Shown piece after piece: positions 22,736 through 34,163 of a DNA stretch of 64,000 nt. The notes beneath the pieces were generated by a model. The model worked only from the letters and a program-made list of their open reading frames with translations, had not been told where the DNA came from and searched no databases. Position 1 is the first letter of the stretch. Each line of letters opens with the position of its first letter. The DNA is from Limonium bicolor (lineage: Eukaryota; Streptophyta; Magnoliopsida; Caryophyllales; Plumbaginaceae): positions 141,352,982 through 141,416,981 of the forward strand of contig CM041781.1 of NCBI GenBank assembly GCA_023374045.1, read 5' to 3'. Both the position numbers and the translations under genes were made by a program.

Positions 22736-23135
22736 GGGTGTTGTGGAGGACACCCGTCCGGGCCTAGTAAGGACCGGGTATGCCTTCGGGTATGCACACT
22801 GCTAGGGTGGCTTGGAAGTGACTCCAATAGCACGAGCACATTGTGCTTAGTGATGCCCTTAGGTTGCAAGTGCCAGTGTCACCACGGGCACGAAGCAACT
22901 AAAGGATGTCTGGGCCGAGCTGAGTTGCGTCAGCTTGTGACTCGAGTGAGGGCCGTGTTTACGGATGCTGTGGAGAGCATCTGTCCGGGCCTAATGAGGA
23001 CCGGATGTGCCTTGAGCATGCTTGCTGCCAGGGTGGCTTGGTAGCGACTCCAATAGTCTAAGCATGTTGTGCTCAGTGCTGACCCTTAGGTCAGTTAGCG
23101 GGTGCTGTGGAAGGCACCTGCCCGGGCCTGAAGGG
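22736..23135 (+). repeat. Three covarying hairpin pairs in B 5' LTR
   Basis: Three related, spaced units each contain a first hairpin with an 8-base loop TGTGGARR. The stems are GGGTGT/ACACCC (22736-22755), GGATGC/GCATCT (22963-22982) and GGGTGC/GCACCT (23100-23119). A second hairpin follows at once: TCCGG/CCGGG, TCCGG/CCGGA and CCCGG/CCGGG. Stem positions change on both sides while loops are kept. A third hairpin-like word (GAGCACATTGTGCT and variants) follows about 50-60 bases later in each unit. Confidence 0.75.
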
Positions 23136-23802
23136 GACCGGGCAAGCCTGTGAGCATGCATGATCCCAGGATGGCTTGGTATCGACTCCAAGAGGTAGTG
23201 AGCACTTTGTGTTCAATACCTGCCCTTAGGTTGCGAGTGCTAGTGTGACCACTGACACGAGGCAACTAAGGGTCATCCTGATTGTATGACTCCTGCCACG
23301 AAAGGTGCAAGGGGCATTGCACATCAGAGCCGTCTTACGGTTCGGCAAGTGTTGAGTCCTGGAACAGGGCGGAGACAGGGTGCGACGTGGTCCGCGTTAG
23401 CACACCTTACTGACTCGTACTAGTTGGGGTCTTTGGCTGTTGGACTGTTGGAGGCCCGACGGTGCCGAGGACGAGTGCGGCCGCTAAGGGACGCACATGT
23501 ACTCGGGCTGCAGGGAGAGGGACGGAGTTGACTCAGTCTGAGCTGCGGCCTGGCATTCGACCGAGGCAAGTGGGCCACGGGAATGTGAGTTAGTGAAGGA
23601 ACTTGTCGTTGGGAGGTTTAAGTCCACTCTTGACTCTTGCTTGTGGCTAAGTAGATGGTTGTTCCATCTGCACTGAGAAATAGGCTGGTTGGGTCTTTGG
23701 ACCTAACGCTGGTGATACCTAATTGGTCTTATGGCCTAATCCGTAAGAGCCCCTTGGCGTCTCGCTTCCGCGCAAAAATTTCTGGATTAAGGTTGGGCAT
23801 CA

Positions 23803-24637
23803 CAATTGTGGTATCAGAGCACACTCTGTAGTTTTCTTGATACTTCATGAGAGTGGCTCGTTGATGTCTTTCGCTTGCCGCCTGTCCAAGGCGGGCTGTT
23901 GTTGTTGATTCCATTCAGATGGTTAGTTTGGGATGAAGGCTTTGATGAAACCTATTTGTTTGCCGTTGTGACTTAACTTCGTGGGTTGAGTTGACTCAAG
24001 TTAGGCTTGATCAAATACCCTTGCCGTAATGGTCTCATTAGGGAAGGGTTCGGACGAGGCTAAGCTATGAGTTGGCCCGACTTGTGATGGACTTAGTTAG
24101 AAAAGATCCTTCGGAGGAAGGTTTACTAATCCTTAGTCAAAGACTGAAAATGGGTTCTTGAAAGCCTTTAGCAAAGAGACCCTACTTTCGTAGGTTGACT
24201 CGTTTGTCTAAGTCGGAAAAGATCCTTCTCCTGAAGGTTGGCTCATCCTGTTCAGTCCTTGATGGGATCGGGATAACTTGCTCGTACGTTGAAGTGTCAT
24301 GCAAACTCTACGAGAGTGTTTGCCCAATGACAAGGTCAGGTGTGCGGTGTTAGATGTCAAGTTGGTTCGAACAAGTGTGGGTTTGAGACTTGTCGCATGT
24401 TCGGAAGAGAAGTTGTCCGTATGACCTTGCGAGTAGGGATGGTAGTCTCTGCAACATGCCGATCGTGTGTAACTTCACACCTAGGTACAACCCTTATGGG
24501 CTTACCTTGAGTTCTCCTTTCTTGCCTTCACTTGAAGCTGCAATGAAAGAAGTTTAATCTCATGTTGCTGTAAATGAGCTTGCTGGAGCCGACCAGAATT
24601 AGGTGCTGGCTGCTAACTCAGTCTCGTGGAATGGCTT
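23803..24637 (+). mobile_element. Element B internal region, under 1 kb and non-coding
   Basis: Only about 0.8-0.9 kb separates the PBS from the second LTR, and no ORF of note lies in it. Repeated words such as GAAAAGATCCTTC(G/T) with GGAAGGTT (about 24102-24125 and 24218-24240) are visible. With LTRs of at least 4 kb and this interior, B is non-autonomous. Confidence 0.7.
23809..23820 (+). promoter_or_regulatory. Element B primer-binding site
   Basis: TGGTATCAGAGC, the standard plant initiator tRNA-Met PBS, lies six bases after the LTR terminus CA at 23802. It fixes the plus orientation of element B. Confidence 0.9.
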
Positions 24638-27600
24638 GAGGCCGTTCAGACCGAAGGCCTAAGCTGAGCCTTGTCCTCTTAGAGGTCAACAATTCAGATC
24701 TTGGGCTTGGTCTAGCGGTGTCAGATCGGATGACTATTTGTCGGCTGCTGGGTGAGGCCTAAGCTGCCGTAGGAGCATCGCTCCGTTGTTGGGATGTTAG
24801 CACGATCCGATATTCAAACATCTTCGTCTCTTGATCAGTGACGAGGGTTTTGAAGACTAGCAGGTCTTAAAGGACATTGTTGGAACGTTGCTAGAGTCGC
24901 TTGATGAACCTTAAGACATGCTGGTCAATCTTAGCCTGTCGGTTCATTTAAGGATATGAATCGTGTTGAGGTTCTAGATGGTCAACAGAGGTTTGGCTAA
25001 ACGGTTGCAACCGAGGATTGACCGAGCAAAGTGTTTGACATAGGTTCTTGCCCCTGCCATTGCTGGCAAAAGTCAAAACATAGGTGTTTTTGACGTTGCC
25101 GGTGAGTCCTCGGACTCCAGGTGTAATCCTGTGTTCGGTAGGTTTAACCATATTTGGGTGGTTGATGGATGACTTTGTGTTGACCTATTGGTAGTGCGCG
25201 TCAAACAACTTGGTTATTGCGGTCCGGACCCGCCACTGAGATGTGGTAATTCGTGTTGAGCTAAAGGTTCACGCGGAGATGCGCACAATGTTATGACAGT
25301 CCGATGAGTTAGCCTAAAATGTAAGATACACTGAATTCTGGTATAAGCTTCAAGAGACCGAGTCTGAGGGTGAACGTGCCTTTAGAAGAGAGGATCGGTC
25401 CCCTTGATTTGATCATAGCAATTTGAGGTTGTTGGGTTCTTTGAGGGTTGGCTTGTCCAACTGGGTATTCTTGTGGGCGGGTCAAAGGCTGATAAGCCAA
25501 AGACTTGTTTGCTTCCATACCCCGATCGGTGTTGCCACTTCACCAAGCGAGCCTTTTGTGTAGGCAAGCTGCCGGAGTGTGTTGGTGGATTTGACGTTCT
25601 AGGACGTCGTGGTTTGTTATGGGCTGTTAGGCCGATAACAAGGTCATGTCGCCAACAAAACCTTGCGAATAATCCGCGGACAAGGTTGTTGTGGCAATGA
25701 CCTAAGTCCCCTGAGCTCCAGGGTTAATTGGGTAAGGGAACCTAGTAAAGGAGGTGATACCAATAAGTGGTGTTCTTTTGGAACGGAGCCAACGTTGGCC
25801 TTAGGTACGTGATGAGGAAGTGGCCTTTGCGAACTCCTTTGTGGTAAGGTTCATACGTGGTTCTAAATAAAATTGGACGTTAGCCTGGTTTCCTCCAGGT
25901 GAGGAGAGACTTCCTTAGAACCCTACGGTGAATTGGATGCAATAAAAGATCTGAGGTGCGGAAGGTTAAATCCCACTGGTCCCACGAAACTTCAGGAACT
26001 CCTCGAAATTGGAAGATTCGTTCCAATTATTGGTGAGCAACCTGTGCTCCTGATAAGGAGGCACATTAGTGGTGCTCCCATAACAACCTTGCTCTTTCTC
26101 CTTTGAGTTGAAAGCGGACGCTGTGTCAAAACTTGATTCAAGGGTTGTCATAAGTCCACGACTAGGCTTCGTAGACTTTGACCGCTTGAGCTTAAGGTGG
26201 CCTCACCAGAATCTAGTGTTGGGGATGTTGTTGCCGTATTAAGTTGAAAAGGGGGCTGATGGGCCCATCTTTCTAGCCGGTCTACTTGTACTATGAGATC
26301 CGATTCGCTTGGTCTCGTGGTTTAAGCGAAAGCTTTGCTGACCACAGAGACCTTGAGCAGAATGGGTGATGTGATCTAAAGCTCAAACTACCTTTGGCTC
26401 AAAATGGGACTTGAGACCCGATGTAGATTCGTGCTACCAAATGTTGGGTGCTCTTGCAAGTTGCCTTGCGGTGCCGCGATAGTTACTATATTGCGAAGTT
26501 TAACAGGAAGTGGTGCGGTCCCCTTGGGTGCCCCATGCCTGTGGGAAGTCCCAGGGTTCTAGTGGAAGTGTGGCTTCGGCCCGGGGCTCCACTAAGGTGG
26601 AACCTAGGGAATTTTGTTATAGTACTTGGATATAGTTGGAGACGCACTTGCGTCCCAGGACCGGTGGGGAAGTTCCTTCTTATGGCTTCGACGTTGCCCT
26701 TCGTCTTGTGGTTAGGTGCTTAGCACCGAAACCACTTGGTTCCTTTGAGGTGGTTGTTTCTCGGGCGTAGCCTAAGAGGAAACGACCCATCTGGCGTGCA
26801 GACGTTGACCTGTCAATGTCTTTGTCACTTGTGCAAATTCTGCACAGGAGTGGGCACAACCGGCTATGACCCAGCTTCTCAGGGCTGATGTCGCCGATGA
26901 CGGATAGTGCAGTAAGTGTTGATGCGAATTTAAGGACTAAGGACATTGACATTGAAGAGACATGGGGAACCTATTACTACACAACATCGGAATGTTGCCG
27001 CGCCACGAATGGAAGGACTCAGGATGTCGCAGCAGCGTGTTCGCTGTTCACTTGGTGTCGTTGTGACGTGAATGGAAGGACTCAGGACGTCACAACAAAT
27101 TGAGCATCAGGGCACCAAGTGGCGATGTGTCACGAAGAAAATGACACAAAAAGCCACCGACGCTGAGGTGCTCTTTAGATCGGTGACCCATTCAAGTAGA
27201 ACGTGGAAGAACTCAAAAATATTTGAGCTTTGGGGAAATGTGCCGGTTAACGGTTCAAGGCAGTTGCCTATGTGTGGTGGTCAAAGACATTGTCTATGGG
27301 TTGTTATACCTTCAAAGTAGGGAAACTGTTGGAGCATGATGAAATCTTCTTAGCTGAGCTAAGACTTATTGTTTTGTCTTGCCGGGGACGGCAAGAGCTT
27401 CGGTGGGGGAGGTTTATCATGCCCCTTTTGGCGAGCTGCTTGGTTACAAGTAGCTCCATGCCAGTTTGCCCTTTGGTTGGTGCTCGTTAAGACTTGTGTT
27501 GGGATTGTTTGTCAACCCCATACTTGATTGTCGCTTTGACCTAGCCCCTTAAGTTCCACGGTCCTTGAGACTCCCCGAGGACGAAGGTCCGAGGGATGGG

Positions 27601-28748
27601 CATCAGTTGAAGGGCACGATGCGTTGGTCTTGGCCGAGCTGGGTTACGCCAGCTTGTGACTCGAGCGAGGGCCGAGTTAGCGGGTGTTGTGGAGGACACC
27701 CGTCCGGGCCTAGTAAGGACCGGGTATGCCTTCGGGTATGCACACTGCCAGGGTGGCTTGGTAGTGACTCCAATAGCACGAGCACATTGTGCTTAGTGCT
27801 GCCCTTAGGTTGCAAGTGCCAGTGTCACCACAGGCACGAAGCAACTAAAGGATGTCTGAGCCGAGCTGAGTTGTGTCAGCTTGTGACTCGAGTGAGGGCC
27901 GTGTTTGCGGATGCTGTGGAGAGCATCTGTCCGGGCCTAATGAGGACCGGATGTGCCTTGAGCATGCTTGCTGCCAGGGTGGCTTGGTAGCGACTCCAAT
28001 AGTCTGAGCATGTTGTGCTCAGTGCTGACCCTTAGGTCAGTTAGCGGGTGATGTGGAAGGCACCTGCCCGGGCCTGAAGGGGACCGGGCAAGCCTGTGAG
28101 CATGCATGATCCCAGGATGGCTTGGTATCGACTCCAAGAGGTAGTGAGCACTTTGTGTTCAATACCTGCACTTAGGTTGCGAGTGCTAGTGTGACCACTG
28201 GCACGAGGTAACTAAGGGTCATCCTGATTGTATGACTCCTGCCACGAAAGGTGCAAGGGGCATTGCACATCAGAGCCGTCTTACGGTTCGGCAAGTGTTG
28301 AGTCCTGGAACAGGGCGGAGACAGGGTGCGACGTGGTCCGCGTTAGCACACCTTACTGACTCGTACTAGTTGGGGTCTTTGGCTGTTGAACTGTTAGAGG
28401 CCCGACGGTGCCGAGGACGAGTGTGGCCGCTAAGGGACGCACATGTACTCGGGCTGCAGGGAGAGGGACGGAGTTGACTCAGTCTGAGCTGTGGCCTGGC
28501 ATTCGACCGAGGCAAGTGGGCCACGGGAATGTGAGTTAGTGAAGGAACTTGTCGTTGGGAGGTTTAAGTCCACTCTTGACTCTTGCTTATGGCTAAGTGG
28601 ATGGTTGTTCCATCTGCACTGAGAAATAGGCTGGTTGGGTCTTTGGACCCAACGCCGGTGATGCCTAATTGGTCTTATGGCCTAATCCGTAAGAGCCCCT
28701 TGGGGTCTCGCTTCCGCGCAAAAATTTCCGGATAAAGGTTGGGCATCA
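24638..28748 (+). repeat. Element B 3' LTR
   Basis: It is collinear with 1556-1638 plus 19780-23802 and ends GGGCATCA at 28748. The sequence then switches to Athila pol without any PBS, which marks this as the 3' end of B. The start is given where the duplicated sequence becomes visible; the real terminus may be somewhat upstream. Confidence 0.8.
27682..28065 (+). repeat. Covarying hairpin units in B 3' LTR
   Basis: Counterpart of 22736-23135. First-hairpin stems are GGGTGT/ACACCC (27682-27701) and GGATGC/GCATCT (27909-27928). The third unit has GGGTGA/GCACCT, where one stem base has mutated without compensation. Confidence 0.7.
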
Positions 28749-30273
28749 AACAATGGGAAGCAGAATGGGGTTGCAGCATCTTTGTCTAGCTTGGAGGCTC
28801 TAGATGACGGGGTCCCCATAAATGAAATTTTTTCCTGATGAGACAATCTTTGTAATTGGGAAAGTTAAAGAGCCATGGTATTGCTACCTGGCAACTATCT
28901 CCTCTGGTTTGATTCCCCATGGATCTAAGCTACAACCGGAAGGAAAGAAGTTTCTTTCCGAAGCCCGTCATTATGTTGGGAGGACCCCTATCTCTTTAGA
29001 GTGTGTGCTGATGGTTTAATTAGAAGGTGTCTCCCCGATGAAGAGGTTGACAGTGTGATTGACTTCTGCCATTCTCGAGAGGCAGGTGGTCACCATGGTC
29101 CTACTAGGACAGCTGCTAAGGTGTTAGAGTGTGGGTTCTACTGGCCCACTCTACACAAGGATGTCCACCGCTTCTGCACTCGGTGTGATAACTGCCAGAG
29201 GATGGGGAACACTTCAAGAACGCATGAGATGCCTCAGAAAGGAATCCTTGAAGCTGAGCTGTTTGATGTCTGGGGTATTGACTTTACTGGCCCATTCCCT
29301 TCTTCTCACGGAAACCACTACATCCTCGTTGCTGTAGATTATGTTTCCAAATGGGTCGAAGCAATCCCCTACCCTTCTGCTGATGCTAGAACTGTGGTGA
29401 AATTCTTGAAGAAGAACATCTTTACTAGATTTAATGTGCCCAGAGCTATCATCAATGATGGTGGTTCTCAATTTTGCAACAGGGCCTTTGATTCCCTGAT
29501 GACTAAGTACGGGGTGACTCATAAGGTTGCTTTACCTTATCACCCCCAAACTAATGGGCAAGCATAAGTGAGTAACCGAGAGCTGAAATGGATTCTTCAG
29601 AAGACAGTCAACTCCTCCAGGAAGGATTGGTCTGTCAAGCTTGACGATGCTCTGTGGGCTTATAGAACTGCATTCAAGACTCCCATAGGGATGTCTCCTT
29701 TTAAGCTGGTGTATGGGAAGGCTTGTCATCTCCCAGTTGAGCTAGAGCACAAAGCTTATTGGGCTTTAAAAGCTCTCAATTTTGATTTACGTGAGTTGGA
29801 AGAACTGAGAGAACAGGCATACGACAGCTCGAGGATTTACAAAGAGCACACAAAAAGGATCCATTACCGAATGACTCAAAAGAGAGATTTCAAAGTGGGG
29901 GATCTGGTATTGCTCTTTAACTCTAGGCTACGTCTCTTTCCTGGGAAAACTGAAATCACACTGGGCAGGCCCCTTCAGAGTAGTGGGAGTTACATCCTAT
30001 GGAGCATACGAGCAGGAGAGCAAAGCTGGTGAAACCTTCAAGGTAAATGGTGCTCGTTTAAAAAGCTATCTTCGTACTGATCATAAGCTTTTTCCCACGC
30101 AGGCAATATTCTTTGTTCAGAGTGAATCCAGTTCTACAGCGAAGATGATTTCTCAAGAGACGAGTTCAGCTATGAAGAAGAAATTCTCTTGGCGAGTGCG
30201 GAAAGAATTGGGAAGGTTGAAGAGACTTGTTGTAGGCTGTTGTGGAGTTTCCAACCACACTTCCTCTGATTGA
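28749..30273 (+). pseudogene. Athila pol remnant: end of RNase H region and integrase
   Basis: Integrase inserts retroelement cDNA into the genome. The HHCC zinc-binding region is visible ([16 protein letters not shown], then CTRCDNC, about 29058-29200). The catalytic core follows with GIDFTGPF and NDGG, then the C-terminal part with [34 protein letters not shown] and [15 protein letters not shown], all close to Athila integrases. Breaks: an extra T in the T-run near 28827-28832, a lost base near 28977, a TAA at 29565-29567, and an extra A near 29946-29950. After the last break the reading continues one frame over to TGA at 30273. The TAA falls 35 residues after the second catalytic Asp, where the catalytic Glu should be. 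Not functional. Confidence 0.9.
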
Positions 30274-30449
30274 TCAAGCAGAATAAGTCTAGCTAAAAGA
30301 CTCTAAAGAAGAGCAGCTGACTGGGAGGCAACCCAGTATTTTCGGTACTTTATTTCAGTTCTGTTTTGGTTATTAAGCTTTCTTTTGTGTTAAAGTTGTG
30401 TACATTGTTTTTGGTTAAGAAAAGAGCAGGTTTTTGCATTTGTGGTGTT

Positions 30450-30686
30450 GTCCGAACTTCTGTCCGAACTTCAAACTTCGGACACAGTTCGAGAGATTGG
30501 AGCCTGTGCAAAACGAGATGTCCGAACTTCTGTCCGGACATCAAAGTTCGGACCAAATTCGAGAGTTCAACAAAGGTAAATACGATTACGTCCGAACTTT
30601 TGTCCGAACATCAAAGTTCGGACATGATACAAAGCGCTCCCCAGGTATGTCTGTCCGAACTTCTGTCCGAACGTTGAAGTTCGGAC
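30450..30686 (+). repeat. Athila palindrome array 1, between pol and the extra ORF
   Basis: Four 34-base units lie at 30450, 30520, 30590 and 30653. Each has GTCCGAACTT-like cores at offsets 0 and 12 and an inverted core (AAGTTCGGAC-like) at offset 24. Spacing is 70, 70 and 63 bp. The sequence between units is not conserved apart from a TTCGAGAG word after some units. Confidence 0.9.
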
Positions 30687-31024
30687 ACTTCGATAAAACT
30701 GACTTTAAGATGCGCGGCCGACACATTTCGGAAACAAACCCCTACCCCTTTCGCGAAGAACAGCGCCAAAAAAAGTCTCCCTCTACTTCAATCTCTCACA
30801 ACTCTCTCATTTCTCCCCCAAATCCTACATTCTGGGTATCAATCTGCTCGTTTTTGAATTCTCTCCTACTCTATAACTCCAAATCGACCAGAAAATCACC
30901 AAATAAAACTGATTTTGAGTTTGTTTGTACGTGAACCCTAACTGTCGAATTTGGGGATTTTGAGTCCAAACTTGCAGATTATATTGTTCTTCTTGCTCCT
31001 CACCACTCATTCAACTCAAGCAAG
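30687..31024 (+). promoter_or_regulatory. Leader-like stretch before the Athila extra ORF
   Basis: A CT-rich tract (about 30777-30830: CCCTCTACTTCAATCTCTCA and similar) resembles a plant 5' leader and sits between array 1 and the ATG at 31025. No convincing TATA box is seen; GATAAAA near 30691 is the best candidate. An internal promoter is possible but unproven. Confidence 0.35.
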
Positions 31025-32195
31025 ATGTTAAGCAGAATTACTGGTCGTTCTAAGAAGACTGGGAGAGCCGGCGCAAGTTCAAGTTGTCGAGCTCCGTAGG
31101 ATGATTTTAGAAACGACGCAGCCAGAGAATGGTTTGCCAAGAACATGGACATTATTGCTGAACGTGGTGTGGCGCCTGAGCTGGAGCGTCAGCTGGGGCT
31201 GAGGGAATTACTAGATCTGTTTGGTTGGGGTAAAATCCTAGACATGGGAGGCCCGTACCCAGAGCGAGTAGTATGAATGTTTTATGCCAATGCTGTCCTC
31301 CAAGATGGCCAGATCAGCTCTACGGCTGACGGTGACCGAGTGACAGTCTCCACGATAGAGATTGCACAGTATCTCGGCCTTCCTTATCCTGCCCCCGATC
31401 ATCCTGAAAACCTGAACCCTCATGACTTCCAGCCGCAACCCTAAACCACTACACCCCACTCCTGGTCCAAGGACCCTGGCGACGCCGAGGAGATGACCCG
31501 TCGAAGCAGGTCATCCCTGCTGATCTGCTTCAGGACCCCAAAGAGAGAGTCCTCTTCGCCCTGCTGGTTGCGAATATCCTCCCGAGGCAGAGCTCCGATC
31601 TGAACCATACGGGCTGCCTTCTTCTTCAGGCTGTGATGAACCCGAACTTTGCTAGGGCTGCTGAGGTCACTTACCTGCCGTGGGTCATTACTTTGCATCT
31701 GCATCACATTGTGGAGCACAAGGACCGACACAAGCTGGGCTATCCGGTCATGATCTGCCACATACTTCGGAGGCAGATGGTCACCATTCCATCTGCGGGG
31801 CTACATGTTGCGCGGTATCCTATTGATGTTGGCGCCCTGAAGAAGATGTGGTTCGAGTTTGATGGGCTGGCATGGAGGAAGAAGGCTGCCCCACGTCCAC
31901 AGAAGCACCAGCGGGATGCGGGTGAGGGTCCATCAGAGCCAGCTCCTACTACTGCAACTGAGGAGAGGAAGAGGAATTTGCTGCACTGCCGGCCCCTGGG
32001 AGCGAGTATGTCACTCGCTATGAATTTAATCAGCTAGAGTCCCGCTTCATGGAGATGGATCGTCGCTATCAGGCGGAGATCGAGACCCTTCAGCAGCAGA
32101 CGCACCGCTCTCAGGATGACTATGAGGCTCTGCTTTCTCAGCTTCAGCAGTGGCAGGTGTACTATCCACCCCACAGTGATGATGTTGTTGAGTGA
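31025..32195 (+). pseudogene. Athila extra ORF (env-position, 'putative plant transposon protein' type)
   Basis: The reading begins MLSRITGRSKK and includes the segments REWFAKNMDIIAERGVAPEL, YPERVV, FYANAVLQDG, TVSTIEIAQYLGLP and, in a shifted frame, LFALLVANILPRQSSDLNHT. It ends in a Gln-rich, coiled-coil-like tail (RRYQAEIETLQQQTHRSQDD) before TGA at 32193. The FYAN and YLGLP motifs recall the domain databases label as a putative plant transposon protein, common in Athila-like elements. Breaks: stops at about 31094 and 31274, and frame changes near 31440-31500 and 31990-32010. I see no signal peptide or clear membrane segment, so 'envelope' describes position only. Confidence 0.65.
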
Positions 32196-33588
32196 TGCTA
32201 CTTTTGTGTGGAAGCCGTCTCTGGACTTCTTTGCGGTTTTATTTTCAGTTATTTTAGACTCGGTTCCTTTTAGTTTCATTGCGTTGTATTTTCTTTATTT
32301 CCATTTTAGTTTGTTCTTCTCTTGAATTACAAGTACTAATTGTCACTAATGCGATGCTTCCAGCATACCTCTCTGTTTTGTTTGCTGATTTTGTGCAAGT
32401 ATGTTTTACCGTGATGATTCCATGCCGGACACTTGCTTGAAAGCAAGTGTGAGGAAACATTCTCCCCTAGCAAGACACTAAGTGTGAGGAAGAACCTCTT
32501 CCTCAATCAATCACAAAAGAAATCAGGGGAGTTTTCAGTTTCCTTTCTTTTTGGTTTGTGTTCGGCCCGTACTTTAATGTGTTATAACTCTGTAACTCTT
32601 CACTTCCACCCTTGTGCGTCTGACACATTTAGTAAGATCTTTTTCTTGTGTTAATTTTCTGAACAATGAGGACATTGTTCCTCATTAAGTGTGAGGAAGG
32701 GGGAGATCTTTCTGAATGTGTCAGCCATTTTTTTGCATCTTGCACTAATTTTTTATTGCTCTTGGGCTATATGGGAGTAAGTTCCTTGGAGTGCTTCTAT
32801 GTGTTGAATACTTGGGTGGATTTTTCATTGTGGAGTCGAGTCCGGTGATGACTTTAAGGATTGGTTCGCTCGAAGCTGTGTGTTCTCATATGGTAGAAAT
32901 GACCGAATTTTGTTAAATGTCTGTGGACAAGTTAGTTATGGAGTCAGAACTGGTTTAACCTGGAACCCTGGGAATGATGAGAATGTCTGGAATGAAGGAT
33001 AAAGGCAAGGTACTCCTCTGATCTGAGTTATTTTCTGAACCAAAACAGGCCTCTTCCATCCGGTTATTAAGTCCTTGGGGTGCTTCATCACCCATTTACC
33101 TAAGATCGTCTGATCTGGGATAAAAGACCCAATACCGTTACAAGGATGGAGAGAAAAGTCTGGGGGATGAATTATTTGCGCGAACAATTAATATATATGC
33201 AAAAAAAGGAAAAAAGGAGGCTCTTAATAGTCTTATGTTTATTGAAATCCTTTAATTAGATCATGAGTACATGGTGTTGAAAGGTACTGCGGAATATGGC
33301 AGTACTTCACACCCCTTGTCATCCACGGGTTTGAGAAGAGAAACGGTTGGAAGGTTCTGGGTTACTCTATGTTTGACTTCGTGATCTCACTTCTTCATAA
33401 TTTTTTGTTTTAAAAGCGTGCTTCATTGTTTAAGAGACATGCAGTCAGGAGCAGATCGATCCTTGGGTTGTTATTATGGCTTGACTCCTTCTTTTTTTGT
33501 GCAATCCCAAGGTTTGATACTAAGGCATTTTGAGATATCTTACTCCTGCTTTGCTTGAGGACAAGCAAAGGTTAAGTGTGAGGAGATT
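32196..33588 (+). mobile_element. Athila 3' untranslated region and polypurine tract
   Basis: Non-coding and T-rich. The words AAGTGTGAGGAA and AAGCAAGTGTGAGGAAAC recur (32443, 32479, 32688). The tract before the LTR is AAGTGTGAGGAGATT (33574-33588), so PPT-like words are repeated along the region. No gene is seen. Confidence 0.7.
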
Positions 33589-33835
33589 TGATAAGTGTGA
33601 AATATGAATGGTTTTAGTGGTCTTTAACGCTTAATTTTCATACGCGCATTGATGATATTCCACACTTATCTTACGTTTTCCTTTGGTTTATTGCCTGTTA
33701 AGTCTTGATACCGTTTTGTACGCGAAATGCAGAGAAAAGCCTAGAAAACAGTAGATTAACTCACAAGGGTGATGATGCAACAAACGGGGGTCGAATTGGA
33801 GTCAGAACGAAGGATTTAGAAGGTTTTGAAGGTAT

Positions 33836-34100
33836 GTCCGAGCTGGTGTCCGAACATCCAAGCTCGGACGCAAGTCGAGAGTTCGAGTGCTGTGCCTGAT
33901 GAAGTGTCCGAACTTCAGTCCTAACTTTGAAGTTCGGACATGGTTCGAGAATCACAATGAGGAAAAGTCAAAAGTCTGATCTACGCTGCATGTACGAACT
34001 TGAGTCCGAACATTGAAGTTCGGACACAAGTCGAGACTTTTGAAGTTGGAGCGCTCAAAACAATGTGTCCGAACATTGAAGGTCGGACCAATGTTCGGAC
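33836..34100 (+). repeat. Athila palindrome array 2, in LTR U3
   Basis: Units lie at 33836, 33906, 33992 and 34067, each 34 bases with cores at offsets 0, 12 and 24. The first has GTCCGAGCT paired with AGCTCGGAC, a compensated version of GTCCGAACT / AGTTCGGAC. The last has GTCCGAACAT paired with ATGTTCGGAC, and its middle core is inverted. The array ends 57 bp before the TATA box. Confidence 0.9.
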
Positions 34101-34156
34101 ACGACTAAATTCTCAACAGAAGTTCAGCGTTTTGAAGGGAAAAGAGGAAGAAATTC

Positions 34157-34163
34157 TATATAA
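34157..34163 (+). promoter_or_regulatory. Athila LTR TATA box
   Basis: TATATAA in the context TTCTATATAAGTGACC is a canonical plant TATA box and lies directly downstream of array 2. The transcription start is expected about 30 bases later. Confidence 0.7.

Larger units (their letters stand above)
19775..23802 (+). repeat. Element B 5' LTR, right part
   Basis: It matches 24718-28748 over about 4.03 kb with few differences and ends TTGGGCATCA. A PBS follows at 23809. The true 5' end of the LTR is uncertain. TGTCAGATCGG (19776 and 24719) looks like an LTR start, but 24638-24718 is also duplicated at 1556-1634 and no purine tract precedes 24719. The LTR therefore probably starts further upstream. 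The apparent ORFs are not supported by any domain. Confidence 0.8.

Noticed and set aside
22567..23191. ORFs with repeated ESLPSHPGS-like peptides in the B LTR
   Set aside because: The peptides are translations of the hairpin repeat units; base changes there preserve pairing, not protein.
23809..23820. tRNA-Met gene, because of TGGTATCAGAGC
   Set aside because: Only the primer-complementary 12 bases are present, directly after an LTR end; there is no tRNA fold.
30366..30934. Overlapping ORFs with repeated FGH/SELLSE peptides
   Set aside because: They translate the palindrome array and change frame between units.
31025..32195. True retroviral envelope gene
   Set aside because: No signal peptide, transmembrane segment or cleavage motif is visible; only its position is env-like.
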